NCBI GenBank assembly: GCA_004556655.1
Contig: SFGF01000069.1
Location: 1 to 19,701, forward strand
DNA: 19,701 nt
From: Lachnospiraceae bacterium
Lineage (GTDB): Bacteria > Bacillota > Clostridia > Lachnospirales > Lachnospiraceae
Direction of reading: 5' to 3'
Shown here: positions 5,518-13,170 of the stretch, in pieces
Layout: each line of letters begins with the position of its first letter
Position numbering within the stretch: the stretch's first letter is position 1
Made by a program: the position numbers and the translations under genes
The notes under the pieces: generated by a model
Told to the model about the DNA's origin: nothing
Database searches by the model: none
Seen by the model: only the letters and a program-made list of their open reading frames with translations

Positions 5518-5892
5518 CTGAAAAAATTTGAGCAGATTTACAGTAAAGAAGAGAGACAAAAACTGTTTAAAAAGAATATAAGAGTGATTAAAAAATCATT
5601 GAATTCTGTGGATCCCGAAGTACTGAAAATGAATGAACAGCTGATAGAGGAAGCTGCTATGTATGCTTCTACTCTTCAGGAAATCAATGAGATCATCACC
5701 AGAGATGGAGTTGTAGATTTCTATCAGAATGGTGAAAATCAATGGGGATCAAAGAAAAGTGTGGCAGCAGAACTGAAACCAAAGTATACAGCAACTTACC
5801 AGTCGCTGATCAGACAGCTCTCTGATCTTCTGCCAACAGAGAGTGAAAAAGATGCTGCGAAAGAAATCATGGATTTTTTGCAGGGCAAATAA
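5518..5892 (+). CDS. Terminase small subunit (P27-like)
   Basis: TerS recognises phage DNA and presents it to TerL for packaging. The frame is open and protein-like from 5512 (KKFEQIYSKEERQKLFKKN...), and a very strong GAGGTGAT ribosome site sits at 5505-5512. No ATG, GTG or TTG lies near it, so translation probably starts at CTG 5518 or ATT 5515, giving about 124 residues. The first conventional codon, GTG 5584, has no good site and would drop 22 residues. The helical body with NEQLIEEAAMYASTLQEI, a turn near residues 68-75 and a final LIRQLSDLLPTE helix match the P27 family as I know it. The stop is directly followed by the ATG of the large subunit. Confidence 0.82.
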   Translation: MKKFEQIYSKEERQKLFKKNIRVIKKSLNSVDPEVLKMNEQLIEEAAMYASTLQEINEIITRDGVVDFYQNGENQWGSKKSVAAELKPKYTATYQSLIRQLSDLLPTESEKDAAKEIMDFLQGK

Positions 5893-7572
5893 ATGAATTG
5901 GCCCAAAGAGTATCTGAAACAAATCCGTCTGGGGAAAATTGCGGCAGACAAGAAAATTATAGCCACCTATGAACGTGAATGTGCCTGGATGGACCATCCG
6001 CCGGATGATCCGGAATGGAATTACATATTCGATGAGGAACGAGGACAGAGACACATTGATTTCATGCAGAAGTTCTGCAGACAGTCCAAAGGGAAAAGTG
6101 GAAAACAGCCAATCAAATTTGATCTGTTTCAGTTGGCCAAAATGCAATTGGTATTTGGCTGGGTGGATAAAGATACTGGATTTCGAAGAATCAGGGAAGT
6201 AATTGATATCCGCGGCCGTAAGTGTGGAAAATCTACAGAAACGGCAGCGGTTGCTCATGATATGCTGTTGAATGATCACGAAAACGGCCCGGAATGCTAT
6301 TGCGTTGCGAACTCAAAGGATCAGGCAAAACAGGTTTTTACAGAATGTTGTAATATGCGTGTCCAATCCCCGGCACTGAAAGCGGTGGAAAAGAAACGGC
6401 AGTCGGATATTTATTGTGAATTTAATTTCGGCTTTATCAAAGCACTGGCGGCAAAGACGGATAATCTGGACGGATTAAATGCACATTTTGTTTCTCAGGA
6501 TGAATGGCATGAACAGAGAGACAGCAAATTGTATGATGTTATGCAGCAGTCGCAGGCAGAAAGGGATCAGCCGCTATACTGGATGATCTCAACCAATGGC
6601 TTCCGGAGGGAAGCTTTTTTTGACGATAAATATACCTACGCTTCCCATGTCGCGTTGTGGGAGGATGGTTATCACGATTATCATACATTGGCGCTGATTT
6701 ATGAACTGAATAACAGAGATGATTGGACAAATCCGGATTGCTGGGAGATGGCGAATCCAGGACTTGGAAAGATTAAGAACCGGGATACATTAAGACAGAA
6801 TGTAGAGAAAGCAAAGAGAGACCCTTCTTATCTGCCTACGCTTCTTACAAAGGATTTTAATATTCCGGAAAACAGTGCCGAAAACTGGTTGACGTTTGAA
6901 GAGGCGGTCAATGAAAAGGTAGTTCCGATGGAATATCTGGAACATTCCTATGCAATCGGTGGCTGTGATCTTTCATCAACAACAGACTTGACCTGTGCCA
7001 CCTTATTGATTGCAAAACCGAATGATGAACATTTCTACGTTCTTCAGAAATATTTCATTCCGCAAGCCAGAATGGATGCACTGGATGCAACCAGATCGGA
7101 CAAAGAAGCGCCGTACAAAAGGTGGGCAGAACTGGGCTGGTTAAAGATTTGCGCCGGCGCAACAGTCGATTATAACGATGTGACGAATTGGTTTGTAGAA
7201 ATGGTGAGGGAGCATGATATCCGGCCATTATGGATCTGCTATGATGCTGCATTATCTGGATATTGGGCTCCACAGATGGAAGAAATCGGTTTTGTGATGG
7301 AGAAGATCCGACAGGGACCGTTTACCTGGACATATCCGATGAAACTATTGGGTGGAGCACTAAAAGATCACAGAATCGTATATCAGAACAATCCAATGCT
7401 GCGCTGGTGCCTGATGAATACGGCAAAGAAAAGCCAAAACAAAGACGGGATTGAAAGTATACAGCCTGTCAAGTGTGCATCCAACAGAAGGATTGACGGT
7501 ATGGTTTCTCTTCTGAATGCCTGGACGGGGTTACAAAAACATGCGGATGAATTTATTCCGTATTTGAGGTGA
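5893..7572 (+). CDS. Terminase large subunit (Terminase_1 / HK97-type)
   Basis: This is the ATPase-nuclease that packages DNA into the prohead. The 559 residues are full length for the family. The N-terminal ATPase has a Walker A-like RGRKCGKST (residues 107-115), a Walker B HFVSQDE (198-204) and a coupling motif STNG (233-236). The C-terminal RNase H-like nuclease has candidate acidic residues D359 (GGCDLSSTTD), D451 (WICYDAAL) and D535 (RRIDGMVSL), followed by a short tail. The start codon directly abuts the TerS stop (TAAATG) with only a weak ribosome site, so translation is probably coupled. No break or missing key residue is seen. Confidence 0.95.
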   Translation: MNWPKEYLKQIRLGKIAADKKIIATYERECAWMDHPPDDPEWNYIFDEERGQRHIDFMQKFCRQSKGKSGKQPIKFDLFQLAKMQLVFGWVDKDTGFRRIREVIDIRGRKCGKSTETAAVAHDMLLNDHENGPECYCVANSKDQAKQVFTECCNMRVQSPALKAVEKKRQSDIYCEFNFGFIKALAAKTDNLDGLNAHFVSQDEWHEQRDSKLYDVMQQSQAERDQPLYWMISTNGFRREAFFDDKYTYASHVALWEDGYHDYHTLALIYELNNRDDWTNPDCWEMANPGLGKIKNRDTLRQNVEKAKRDPSYLPTLLTKDFNIPENSAENWLTFEEAVNEKVVPMEYLEHSYAIGGCDLSSTTDLTCATLLIAKPNDEHFYVLQKYFIPQARMDALDATRSDKEAPYKRWAELGWLKICAGATVDYNDVTNWFVEMVREHDIRPLWICYDAALSGYWAPQMEEIGFVMEKIRQGPFTWTYPMKLLGGALKDHRIVYQNNPMLRWCLMNTAKKSQNKDGIESIQPVKCASNRRIDGMVSLLNAWTGLQKHADEFIPYLR

Positions 7573-7576
7573 GAAA

Positions 7577-8803
7577 ATGTCATTTTTTTCAAAGTTTATT
7601 GATCGGTTTCGGGGGATAACAGTATTTATCCCGGGAGCTGGGACGCGGTCAAGACCATACAATGCAAATGTTGAAAACGAGGAATTGTGTTCGGCAATTA
7701 TAGATTGTAATGCGACGCACATTGCCAGGGGTCAGGTTTTACATGTGGTGCAGGATGAAAACGGAAGAATCAGCAGCATCAAACGGAATTCTGTGTATAC
7801 GAAATTGTTTAACAGGCCAAACCCAATGATGACACGGCAGGACTTCATCTATGCAATGGCATGGCAGCTGCAGCTGATCAATACATCTATTGCATGGATT
7901 AAATGGGATGCCAGAATGCACCCGGTTGAGATCTGGCCGATCGTGTATCTGGATTTTGAAATCCGTGAAATAAAGAATGGTGGCTATGCTGTTTTGATTC
8001 ATGATTATGATGGACAGAGATATACGGTCCGGATGGAAGACCTGGTCTGCCTGAGAAGAAAATACAATGGTCAGGGGTATGCAGGACAGAGCAATAGTCC
8101 GGTTACACGAAGTCTGGAAATGGTGGATGCTTTGGACGAAGGCTTGAAACAGGCGTTGGAAGTATCGAATAAAATACATGGAATCGTGAAGCAGAAGAAT
8201 TCGATGCTTGCCCCTAAATCTACGGAGAAAACACAGGAAGATTTTGTTACCAGGATGAATAAAGCGGCAAAATCAGGAGGCGTGGTATCGCTGGATGGTA
8301 CAGAAGAATATACGCCAATCAGTGTTTCTGTATGGGCGGCGAATGCAGCACAATCAAAGCAGATCACAGATCGGGTATATACCTACTGGAGAACGCCGGA
8401 AGAGGTAGTGAAAAATACAGCATCCGAGCAGACGATGCAGAATTATTATGATTCTATTGTAGAGCCTGTATGGGAAGAAATGGGTGAGGCTTTTACGCAG
8501 GCTTTGTTTACCAGAAAAGAACAGGGTTTTGGAAATCGGATTATGGTATATTCCGGAGCAGCAACAGGTGCGAGCTGGCAGACCAAGTTAAATATTCTGG
8601 CACAGACCAAAGAAACAGGGGAACTGTCGAAGAATGAAAGAAGGGAATTATTGGGATATGCACCAACTGAAGATGGAGACGAATTCTTTATTTCTCTGAA
8701 TTATGTGAAACAGAGCGATATGACAAAATATCAGACAGGTGAAGAACCGGATGGAGGTAGTAATGGAGACAAACAGGGACAAACTGGAAAAGGTGCTGAA
8801 TAA
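7577..8803 (+). CDS. Portal protein (HK97 family)
   Basis: The portal forms the twelve-subunit channel at one capsid vertex through which DNA enters and leaves. The 408 residues fit the HK97-like Phage_portal family, with the usual N-terminal ENEELCSAIIDCNATHIARG helix, LFNRPNPMMTRQDFIYAMAW, the IWPIVYLDFEI strand, a DLVCLRRKY segment, long stem and crown helices (DALDEGLKQALEVSNKIHGIVKQKN), and RTPEEVV with the following SEQTMQNYYDSIVEPVWEEM helix. An AGGTGAG site precedes the ATG four bases after terL. The C-terminal tail is Gly/Asp/Gln-rich (EEPDGGSNGDKQGQTGKGAE) and overlaps the start of the protease gene. Confidence 0.94.
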   Translation: MSFFSKFIDRFRGITVFIPGAGTRSRPYNANVENEELCSAIIDCNATHIARGQVLHVVQDENGRISSIKRNSVYTKLFNRPNPMMTRQDFIYAMAWQLQLINTSIAWIKWDARMHPVEIWPIVYLDFEIREIKNGGYAVLIHDYDGQRYTVRMEDLVCLRRKYNGQGYAGQSNSPVTRSLEMVDALDEGLKQALEVSNKIHGIVKQKNSMLAPKSTEKTQEDFVTRMNKAAKSGGVVSLDGTEEYTPISVSVWAANAAQSKQITDRVYTYWRTPEEVVKNTASEQTMQNYYDSIVEPVWEEMGEAFTQALFTRKEQGFGNRIMVYSGAATGASWQTKLNILAQTKETGELSKNERRELLGYAPTEDGDEFFISLNYVKQSDMTKYQTGEEPDGGSNGDKQGQTGKGAE

Positions 8804-9428
8804 GATTTCTGCCGGTCGAGAGTATCGAAAGATGGTGCAGGTGGAAATAAGAGCAGCTGAAGACCAGGAAGAAAGTTATCTGGTAGAGGGATATGCAACC
8901 GTATTCGATCAGCCTTATACGTTATATGACTGGGGAGATTATATCGTCAACGAACAGATTGATAGCAAAGCTTTTGACGAGTGTGACATGTCTGATACCA
9001 TTATGCAATATGATCATGCGGGAAGAGTATTTGCCAGAGTATCTAATAAAACGTTGACTTTGGAAGTGGATAGCAAAGGTCTGAAAGTAACGGCAGATCT
9101 TGGAGGTACTGAGGAAGGCAGAAAGCTTTATGAAGAAATCAAAGGTGGTTATACGACAAAAATGTCGTTTGGATTTACGGTGGGTGCAGATGAAAGGACA
9201 GTATCAGAAGATTATGAAAAGAACATTACAACAGTTCTTCGAACAATCACAAAGATTACGAAACTTTATGATGTATCTGCAGTATCCTTGCCGGCCAATG
9301 ATGCCACTGAAATAAGTGCACGCAGCTTCTGTGACGGAGTGATTGAGAAGCTGAAAGCGGAGAGACTGGAACAGCGTGCAAAGACTGACAGATTAAAGGC
9401 GGAGTGCCTGGCCATGCTCAGTCTGTAA
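8763..9428 (+). CDS. Prohead maturation protease (HK97 family, S78)
   Basis: This serine protease cleaves the capsid scaffolding domain during prohead maturation. I start at ATG 8763, five bases after GGAGG, inside the end of the portal gene (41-base overlap); upstream in-frame Met codons sit in the ribosome site. Of 221 residues, the core runs about 27-180: VEIRAAEDQEESYLVEGYATVFDQPY; catalytic His candidate H85 in QYDHAGRVFAR; nucleophile candidate S135 in TTKMSFGFTV; and the typical LYDVSAVSLPAND ending near residues 170-182. The C-terminal 30 residues are a charged helix that probably binds the capsid delta domain. It sits between portal and major capsid genes, as in HK97. Confidence 0.93.
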   Translation: METNRDKLEKVLNKISAGREYRKMVQVEIRAAEDQEESYLVEGYATVFDQPYTLYDWGDYIVNEQIDSKAFDECDMSDTIMQYDHAGRVFARVSNKTLTLEVDSKGLKVTADLGGTEEGRKLYEEIKGGYTTKMSFGFTVGADERTVSEDYEKNITTVLRTITKITKLYDVSAVSLPANDATEISARSFCDGVIEKLKAERLEQRAKTDRLKAECLAMLSL

Positions 9429-9460
9429 CTATAAACCATAAAACAATATGAGGTGTAAAA

Positions 9461-10573
9461 ATGACGAAAGAATTAGAAAGAATGAAAGAAATTGAGGAGA
9501 GAAAAGGAGAGCTCCGGAAAGAAATTGCTGAGGGAAAAGCGGATGAAAAAAGGCTTGCTGAAATCAAGAAAGAGGCAGAAGCTCTTTCCAGCGAGCAGGA
9601 TGAGTTCAGATCAAAAATGGATCTGGAAAAGAATCTGGAACCGGCAGCAGTTCCGGCACAGAAAAGGAACGAACAGAATGCAGACTCTGCAGCTGAGAAG
9701 TTTAGAAAAACAAACAGAATGAGCATTCCGATGTTTAAAGAAAGCAGAGCTGTCCTGGTATCATCAGGAAAACTTGCTACTCCAACAGTGGTGTCTACAG
9801 AAATTGGAGAACTTCCGCAGGTAATCTCCTCTATTGTTGATGATGTTGATACCATTGATGCAACTGGAACTGGGGAATGGACATTCCCTTATAAGACGGA
9901 AGATGCAGAAGTAGATGATGTAACTGAGGGAGAAGAAATCGGAGGAACCGGTGCTAAATTTGATAAAGTGGCAATTAGTCCGTCTGAATGGGGCGTGTTA
10001 GATGAAGTATCTAACCAGGTAAACAAGATGACAAATGTTGCCTATGCATCAGCAGTACAGAACAGTGCATATCTGGCTTTGAGAAAGAAAGCGAAAGTAA
10101 AGATCACAAATGCGATTCTTAACTCTAAACTGGCAGAAACAAGAACGGGAATTAAAATTGACCAGGATTATGTGAGAATGGTTGTGCTGGGATTTGATTC
10201 TGATGAATCTGTAGCAGGAGGAACAAAACTTTATATCAATAAAGCAGACTTGGCTGCATTAGGTAAAGTTAGAGGAACAAACGATAAAAAGGCATTATTT
10301 GACATTGAATTTGATGATGAAAATAATGGAAAGATTAAAGAAGGAGGTACCGTCATCCCATTCAGCATCAACTCTACAGTTCCAGAAGGTACTCAGATTT
10401 ATGGTCAGCCTAAAGCAGTTAAAATGCTTCTTTGGGGAGATTATGAAGTAAGTACAGATCAGGGTGGCGATTACTTTAAACGTAATATGATGGGAGTTCG
10501 TGGTCTTGCAACTGCAGGAGCAGATTTGGTCAAATATCATGGAATGCAGTTAATCAAACAGGCTGATGCGTAA
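9461..10573 (+). CDS. Major capsid protein (HK97 fold)
   Basis: The shell protein, 370 residues, with GAGGTG before the ATG. Residues 1-65 are an extremely charged heptad-like helix (MKEIEERKGELRKEIAEGKA...), the delta scaffolding domain removed by the protease. The mature chain probably starts between residues 80 and 105. Family landmarks are the N-arm segment with PTVVSTEIGELPQVISSIVDDV, the E-loop segment TGTGEWTFPYKT, the spine-helix region around NQVNKMTNVAYASAVQNSAYLALRKKAK, LYINKADLAALGKVRG in the A-domain, and a final GDYEVSTDQGGDYFKRNMMGVRGLATAGADLVKYHGM. No crosslinking Lys/Asn pair can be assigned by eye. No extra decoration domain is visible. Confidence 0.94.
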   Translation: MTKELERMKEIEERKGELRKEIAEGKADEKRLAEIKKEAEALSSEQDEFRSKMDLEKNLEPAAVPAQKRNEQNADSAAEKFRKTNRMSIPMFKESRAVLVSSGKLATPTVVSTEIGELPQVISSIVDDVDTIDATGTGEWTFPYKTEDAEVDDVTEGEEIGGTGAKFDKVAISPSEWGVLDEVSNQVNKMTNVAYASAVQNSAYLALRKKAKVKITNAILNSKLAETRTGIKIDQDYVRMVVLGFDSDESVAGGTKLYINKADLAALGKVRGTNDKKALFDIEFDDENNGKIKEGGTVIPFSINSTVPEGTQIYGQPKAVKMLLWGDYEVSTDQGGDYFKRNMMGVRGLATAGADLVKYHGMQLIKQADA

Positions 10574-10593
10574 TTGAAAGGAGATAAATCTGC

Positions 10594-10893
10594 ATGGTAT
10601 CAAAAGAATATTTGGAAAAGGTGAGATTTGCGATCCGGAGAAATGCGAACAGTGAGGTGGATCGTGAACTGACGGATATCATTGAACAATGCAGGGAGGA
10701 TCTGATCCGCGTTGGCGTGGAAAAAGATATAGCATGCGATGAAAATAATAAGTCTGTATTAGGCTGCCAACGTGCGTTTGCACGTTGGCAGTTTGGCATT
10801 GGAGGGGATGATGCGGAGAGAAACCGGGAGGATTACCGGTTGATGGCGGACGAACTCCGAAAATCAGTGCCGGAGGAGAAGGAGGCAGTCTGA
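10594..10893 (+). CDS. Head-tail connector (gp6-like)
   Basis: A 99-residue, mainly helical protein with AAAGGAG upstream, located directly after the major capsid gene, where HK97 gp6-like connectors are found. The start (YLEKVRFAIRRNANSEVDRELTDIIEQCREDLIRVG) is the typical opening helix pair that packs below the portal ring. The C-terminus is acidic. It should form the first ring of the head-completion complex at the portal exit. The gene contains a 12-bp perfect hairpin at 10764-10791 (see separate entry). The stop overlaps the next start (TGATG). Confidence 0.85.
   Translation: MVSKEYLEKVRFAIRRNANSEVDRELTDIIEQCREDLIRVGVEKDIACDENNKSVLGCQRAFARWQFGIGGDDAERNREDYRLMADELRKSVPEEKEAV
10764..10791 (+). 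repeat. Perfect 12-bp hairpin within connector gene
   Basis: CTGCCAACGTGC and GCACGTTGGCAG are exact reverse complements separated only by GTTT. It is the strongest inverted repeat I found in the window. It lies in coding sequence (residues about 58-66, CQRAFARWQ) and has just three Ts after it, so it is a poor intrinsic terminator, but a stable RNA stem in the late transcript is expected. Confidence 0.75.
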
Positions 10894-11216
10894 TGTATTT
10901 CTCTGATGAATTATATCTTGTCACGGAAACGAGAAAACAAAATGCATTGAAACAGTTTGAAACCACTCGTTCAGAGGTTAAAGTCTGGTGTGATATGACT
11001 TCTGTCAGCGGAAAGGAAACATCACAGGCAGGCCAGAATGGTCATAAAGCAGAGGCAAAAGCCAGTATTCATGTGGAGGACTATTCAGGGCAGAAGATTG
11101 TCAGATATCCTGGTGGCCTTCCGCTGGTTCCGGCAGGTTATTATGACGTATACCGTATTTATCTGAAGGGAGATATCATTGAACTTTATCTTACAGAGAA
11201 AGAAGGTATTCGGTAA
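10893..11216 (+). CDS. Head-tail adaptor / head closure protein
   Basis: The 107 residues match the size and strand-rich layout of the SPP1 gp16 / HK97 gp9-like head-tail joining family: N-terminal strand FSDELYLV, a segment with VKVWCDMTSVSGKE, a loop rich in Gln/Gly/Lys, then beta strands ASIHVEDYSGQKIVRY and YDVYRIYLKGDIIELYLTEK at the end. It should plug the connector and form the interface to the tail. AAGGAGG precedes it, and it overlaps both neighbours (TGATG before, TAATG after), showing tight coupling in the head-completion block. Confidence 0.86.
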   Translation: MYFSDELYLVTETRKQNALKQFETTRSEVKVWCDMTSVSGKETSQAGQNGHKAEAKASIHVEDYSGQKIVRYPGGLPLVPAGYYDVYRIYLKGDIIELYLTEKEGIR

Positions 11217-11614
11217 TGGAGATAAGGATAGATGCTATGCAGGACACTGTAAAAAAGCTTTTAAAAGACTTTGGGACAGAAGCAGAAGATGCAGTGGAAG
11301 AGGCTGCATCTGAAACAGCCAAAAATGCCAAAAAAGAATTGAAAGCGAATTCTCCAAGAAGATCAAGAGCAGGAGATCATTATGCAGATGGCTGGTCTTA
11401 TAGAGTTGAAAAAAGCCGTGTAGGGGTAACGCAGGTAAGGGTATACAACGGAAGAAAACCGGGATTGACACATTTACTGGAAAACGGTCATGCAACCAAG
11501 AATGGAACAGGAAGAAGTTATCCGGATACGCCTGCTCATCCGCATATTGCAGAGGTAAATGAAAAGGCACAGACAGATTTTGTTGATCTGATCGAGCAGA
11601 AGCTTGGTTTTTAG
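11216..11614 (+). CDS. HK97 gp10-like tail completion protein
   Basis: A 132-residue member of the HK97 gp10 family. The start is an amphipathic helix with many Ala/Glu/Lys (KKLLKDFGTEAEDAVEEAASETAKNAKKELK), followed by NSPRRSRAGDHYADGW, a strand (VRVYNGRK), and the diagnostic LTHLLENGHATKNGTG with a later TPAHPHI. These are the conserved features of gp10-type head-tail/tail-completion proteins. The start overlaps the preceding stop (TAATG). It probably acts in the assembly of the tail end that meets the head. Confidence 0.9.
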   Translation: MEIRIDAMQDTVKKLLKDFGTEAEDAVEEAASETAKNAKKELKANSPRRSRAGDHYADGWSYRVEKSRVGVTQVRVYNGRKPGLTHLLENGHATKNGTGRSYPDTPAHPHIAEVNEKAQTDFVDLIEQKLGF

Positions 11615-11625
11615 GGGGATGAGTT

Positions 11626-11937
11626 ATGACACTGGAAAATTTTACACAATTATTGGATGCAACAGGGTTGCCGGTTGCTTTCTATCAGTTTCCAGAAGAC
11701 GAACCACATGAGCCGCCGTTTATTTGTTATATCACAACAACCCCTACACAATTTGCTGCGGATGGATGTGTGTACTATTCGGGAACAAACATACAGGTAG
11801 AACTGTATACGCTAAAAAAGGATTTAGAAGCTGAAAGGAAAATAGAGGATGCATTGAAAGATTTCTTTTACGTAAAAGATGAAGGAAATCTGGATGACGA
11901 AAAAATGTATATGGTCACTTATCGGCTTACGATATAG
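11626..11937 (+). CDS. Tail terminator-like protein
   Basis: A 103-residue protein in the tail-terminator position, between the gp10-like gene and the major tail gene. It has a mixed alpha/beta pattern: an N-terminal helix (NFTQLLDATGLPVAFYQF), strand FICYITTT, a second strand INVELY-like (NIQVELYTLKK), helix AERKIEDALKDFFYV and a final strand MYMVTYRLTI. The role, capping the tail tube before it joins the head, is inferred from position and fold pattern. The ribosome site is GGGGGAT upstream of the ATG. Confidence 0.75.
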   Translation: MTLENFTQLLDATGLPVAFYQFPEDEPHEPPFICYITTTPTQFAADGCVYYSGTNIQVELYTLKKDLEAERKIEDALKDFFYVKDEGNLDDEKMYMVTYRLTI

Positions 11938-11950
11938 GAGGGAAAAGAAT

Positions 11951-12553
11951 ATGCCAAAAGTGAAATTTAATATATGTAATGCGCATGTGGCAGAAAAAAA
12001 CATTGATGAAACGGGAAAAATTACATTTGGGACCCCGGAGGCAGTGCCTGGATCCGTTAGTGTTTCATTAGAGGCGAAAGGGGAAATCAGTCCATTTTAT
12101 GCCGATGGTATTATATATTACAAATCAACGTCAAACAGCGGATATGATGGTGATTGGGAGCTGGCACATGTACCGGACTCTTTCAGAGAGAAGATTCTGA
12201 AAGAAGTGATGGATGCAATGAAAGTTTTGGTAGAGAAAACAAATGTTGAAGGAAAAGAATTTGCTTTTGGTTTCCAGATTGATGGAGATACAAAGAACAC
12301 CAGATTTTGGTTTTACAATTGTACGGCTACCAGACCGACAACAACCGGCAAAACAAATGAGGATAAAAAAGAGCCACAGACAGAAACTCTCAAAATCTCT
12401 GCAACACCTGAGAAAGTAGTAGAAGGTGATGATGATTACTATGTACGTGCGAAAACAACAGATGAAGTGGATAAATCCACCTATGATGACTGGTTTAAGC
12501 AGGTATACATACCACAATTTACTGTTGCAGCAGAGACTGAAAAAACAGAGTAA
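11951..12553 (+). CDS. Major tail tube protein (phi13-type)
   Basis: The start is the ATG at 11951 after TAGGAGGG. The longer in-frame reading from 11879 lies in the previous gene and has no ribosome site. The 200-residue protein begins MPKVKFNICNAHVAEKN and has phi13-family features: an ADGIIYYKSTSNSGYDGDWELAHVPDSFREKIL stretch, a KEFAFGFQIDGD strand, then FYNCTATRPTTTGKTNEDKKEPQTETLKISA, which is the usual strand plus loop of the tail-tube fold. The C-terminal tail (FTVAAETEKTE) is acidic. It stacks as rings to form the tail tube around the tape measure. An Ig-like decoration domain is absent. Confidence 0.88.
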   Translation: MPKVKFNICNAHVAEKNIDETGKITFGTPEAVPGSVSVSLEAKGEISPFYADGIIYYKSTSNSGYDGDWELAHVPDSFREKILKEVMDAMKVLVEKTNVEGKEFAFGFQIDGDTKNTRFWFYNCTATRPTTTGKTNEDKKEPQTETLKISATPEKVVEGDDDYYVRAKTTDEVDKSTYDDWFKQVYIPQFTVAAETEKTE

Positions 12554-12566
12554 AGGAAGCAAATAA

Positions 12567-12986
12567 ATGAGAAAAACGATTGTAATTGGTGGAGTGGAAT
12601 GTAATTTTAAGACGTCTGCAGCGGTGCCAAGAATGTACCGGCTGAAATTCAAACGGGATATTTTTAATGACCTGAATGGCATTGACAGGGAAATCAAAGC
12701 TCAAAAAAAACGAATGGAAGAAGAAAAGCAGATTGCTCTTGAAAAGGGATTGGAGTTTGATGCAAGTGAGTATGAAAGTACCCTTCCGGTTCAGACTTTG
12801 ACAATATTTGAGAATATTGCGTTTATCATGCATAAGCATGGAGATCCTTTACAGCCACAGGAGATTGATGATTGGCTGGATCAGTTCGAGACATTTGATA
12901 TTTATGAGATCTTTCCGGAGATTATTGAAATGTGGAACGATGAAAATAAGCAGATGTCAGAACCAAAAAAAGAGAAAGAGGAATAG
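12567..12986 (+). CDS. Tail assembly chaperone G
   Basis: The 139-residue product is the chaperone that coats the tape measure during tail assembly. It starts after AAGGAAG with a strand-rich N-terminus (KTIVIGGVECNFKTSAAVPRMYRLKF) and continues with a highly charged helix (KAQKKRMEEEKQIALEKGLEFDA) and a helical end. The tail (SEPKKEKEE) is encoded over the slippery A_AAA_AAA at 12965-12971 just before the TAG. It lies between the major tail and tape-measure genes, where the G/G-T pair is nearly always encoded. Confidence 0.88.
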   Translation: MRKTIVIGGVECNFKTSAAVPRMYRLKFKRDIFNDLNGIDREIKAQKKRMEEEKQIALEKGLEFDASEYESTLPVQTLTIFENIAFIMHKHGDPLQPQEIDDWLDQFETFDIYEIFPEIIEMWNDENKQMSEPKKEKEE

Positions 12987-13159
12987 ATAGAGAAGTCAAT
13001 ACCGCACTGTTTATGCTTAGATGCTGCCAGTGCGGTATTTCTATTTCTGATCTGGAACTTCTCAGCATTGGTCTCGTGAATGACATGTTCATTGAGATGA
13101 AGAATGACGATTATGAGTATCCTGTATTGGCAACGCAGGAGGATATTGACAGACTGTGA
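12567..13159 (+). CDS. Frameshift product G-T tail chaperone (-1 PRF)
   Basis: Slipping back one base at A_AAA_AAA (12965-12971) joins 135 residues of G to 62 residues in the -1 frame (RERGIDREVNTALFMLRCCQCG... ending TQEDIDRL), total about 197. The -1 frame has no stop between the heptamer and TGA at 13157-13159, and its downstream part (LELLSIGLVNDMF...DDYEYPVLATQ) looks like the T domains I recall in Clostridia phages. The G-T protein is needed in small amounts with G to load tape measure. Frameshifting in this gene pair is well established for long-tailed phages. The downstream 12-bp hairpin probably aids it. Confidence 0.88.
12965..12971 (+). other. Slippery heptamer A_AAA_AAA
   Basis: Seven As in the register needed for -1 slippage: the codons are CCA AAA AAA GAG, so both tRNAs re-pair fully after moving back one base. 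It lies 15 bases before the G stop codon (12 bases between), and the -1 frame continues for 62 codons. Confidence 0.85.
12998..13039 (+). other. 12-bp hairpin after the slippery site
   Basis: AATACCGCACTG (12998-13009) and CAGTGCGGTATT (13028-13039) are exact reverse complements around an 18-base loop, starting 26 bases after the heptamer. The loop contains ATGCTG (13021-13026), complementary to CAGCAT at 13063-13068, so an H-type pseudoknot is possible. No T-run follows, so it is unlikely to be a terminator. It may stimulate frameshifting or control tape-measure translation. Confidence 0.65.
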
Positions 13160-13170
13160 GGTTTTGATAT

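Noticed and set aside
5584..5892. Small terminase beginning at GTG 5584
   Set aside because: No ribosome site, and it leaves a strong GAGGTGAT and 22 coding-like codons unexplained. Kept only as the fallback start.
11879..11950. N-terminal extension of the major tail protein
   Set aside because: It overlaps the preceding gene and lacks a ribosome site, while ATG 11951 follows TAGGAGGG and gives the family's usual N-terminus.
13001..13040. Hairpin after the G gene as a transcription terminator
   Set aside because: No T-run follows, and the -1 frame and tape measure gene continue without a promoter, so termination here would be harmful.
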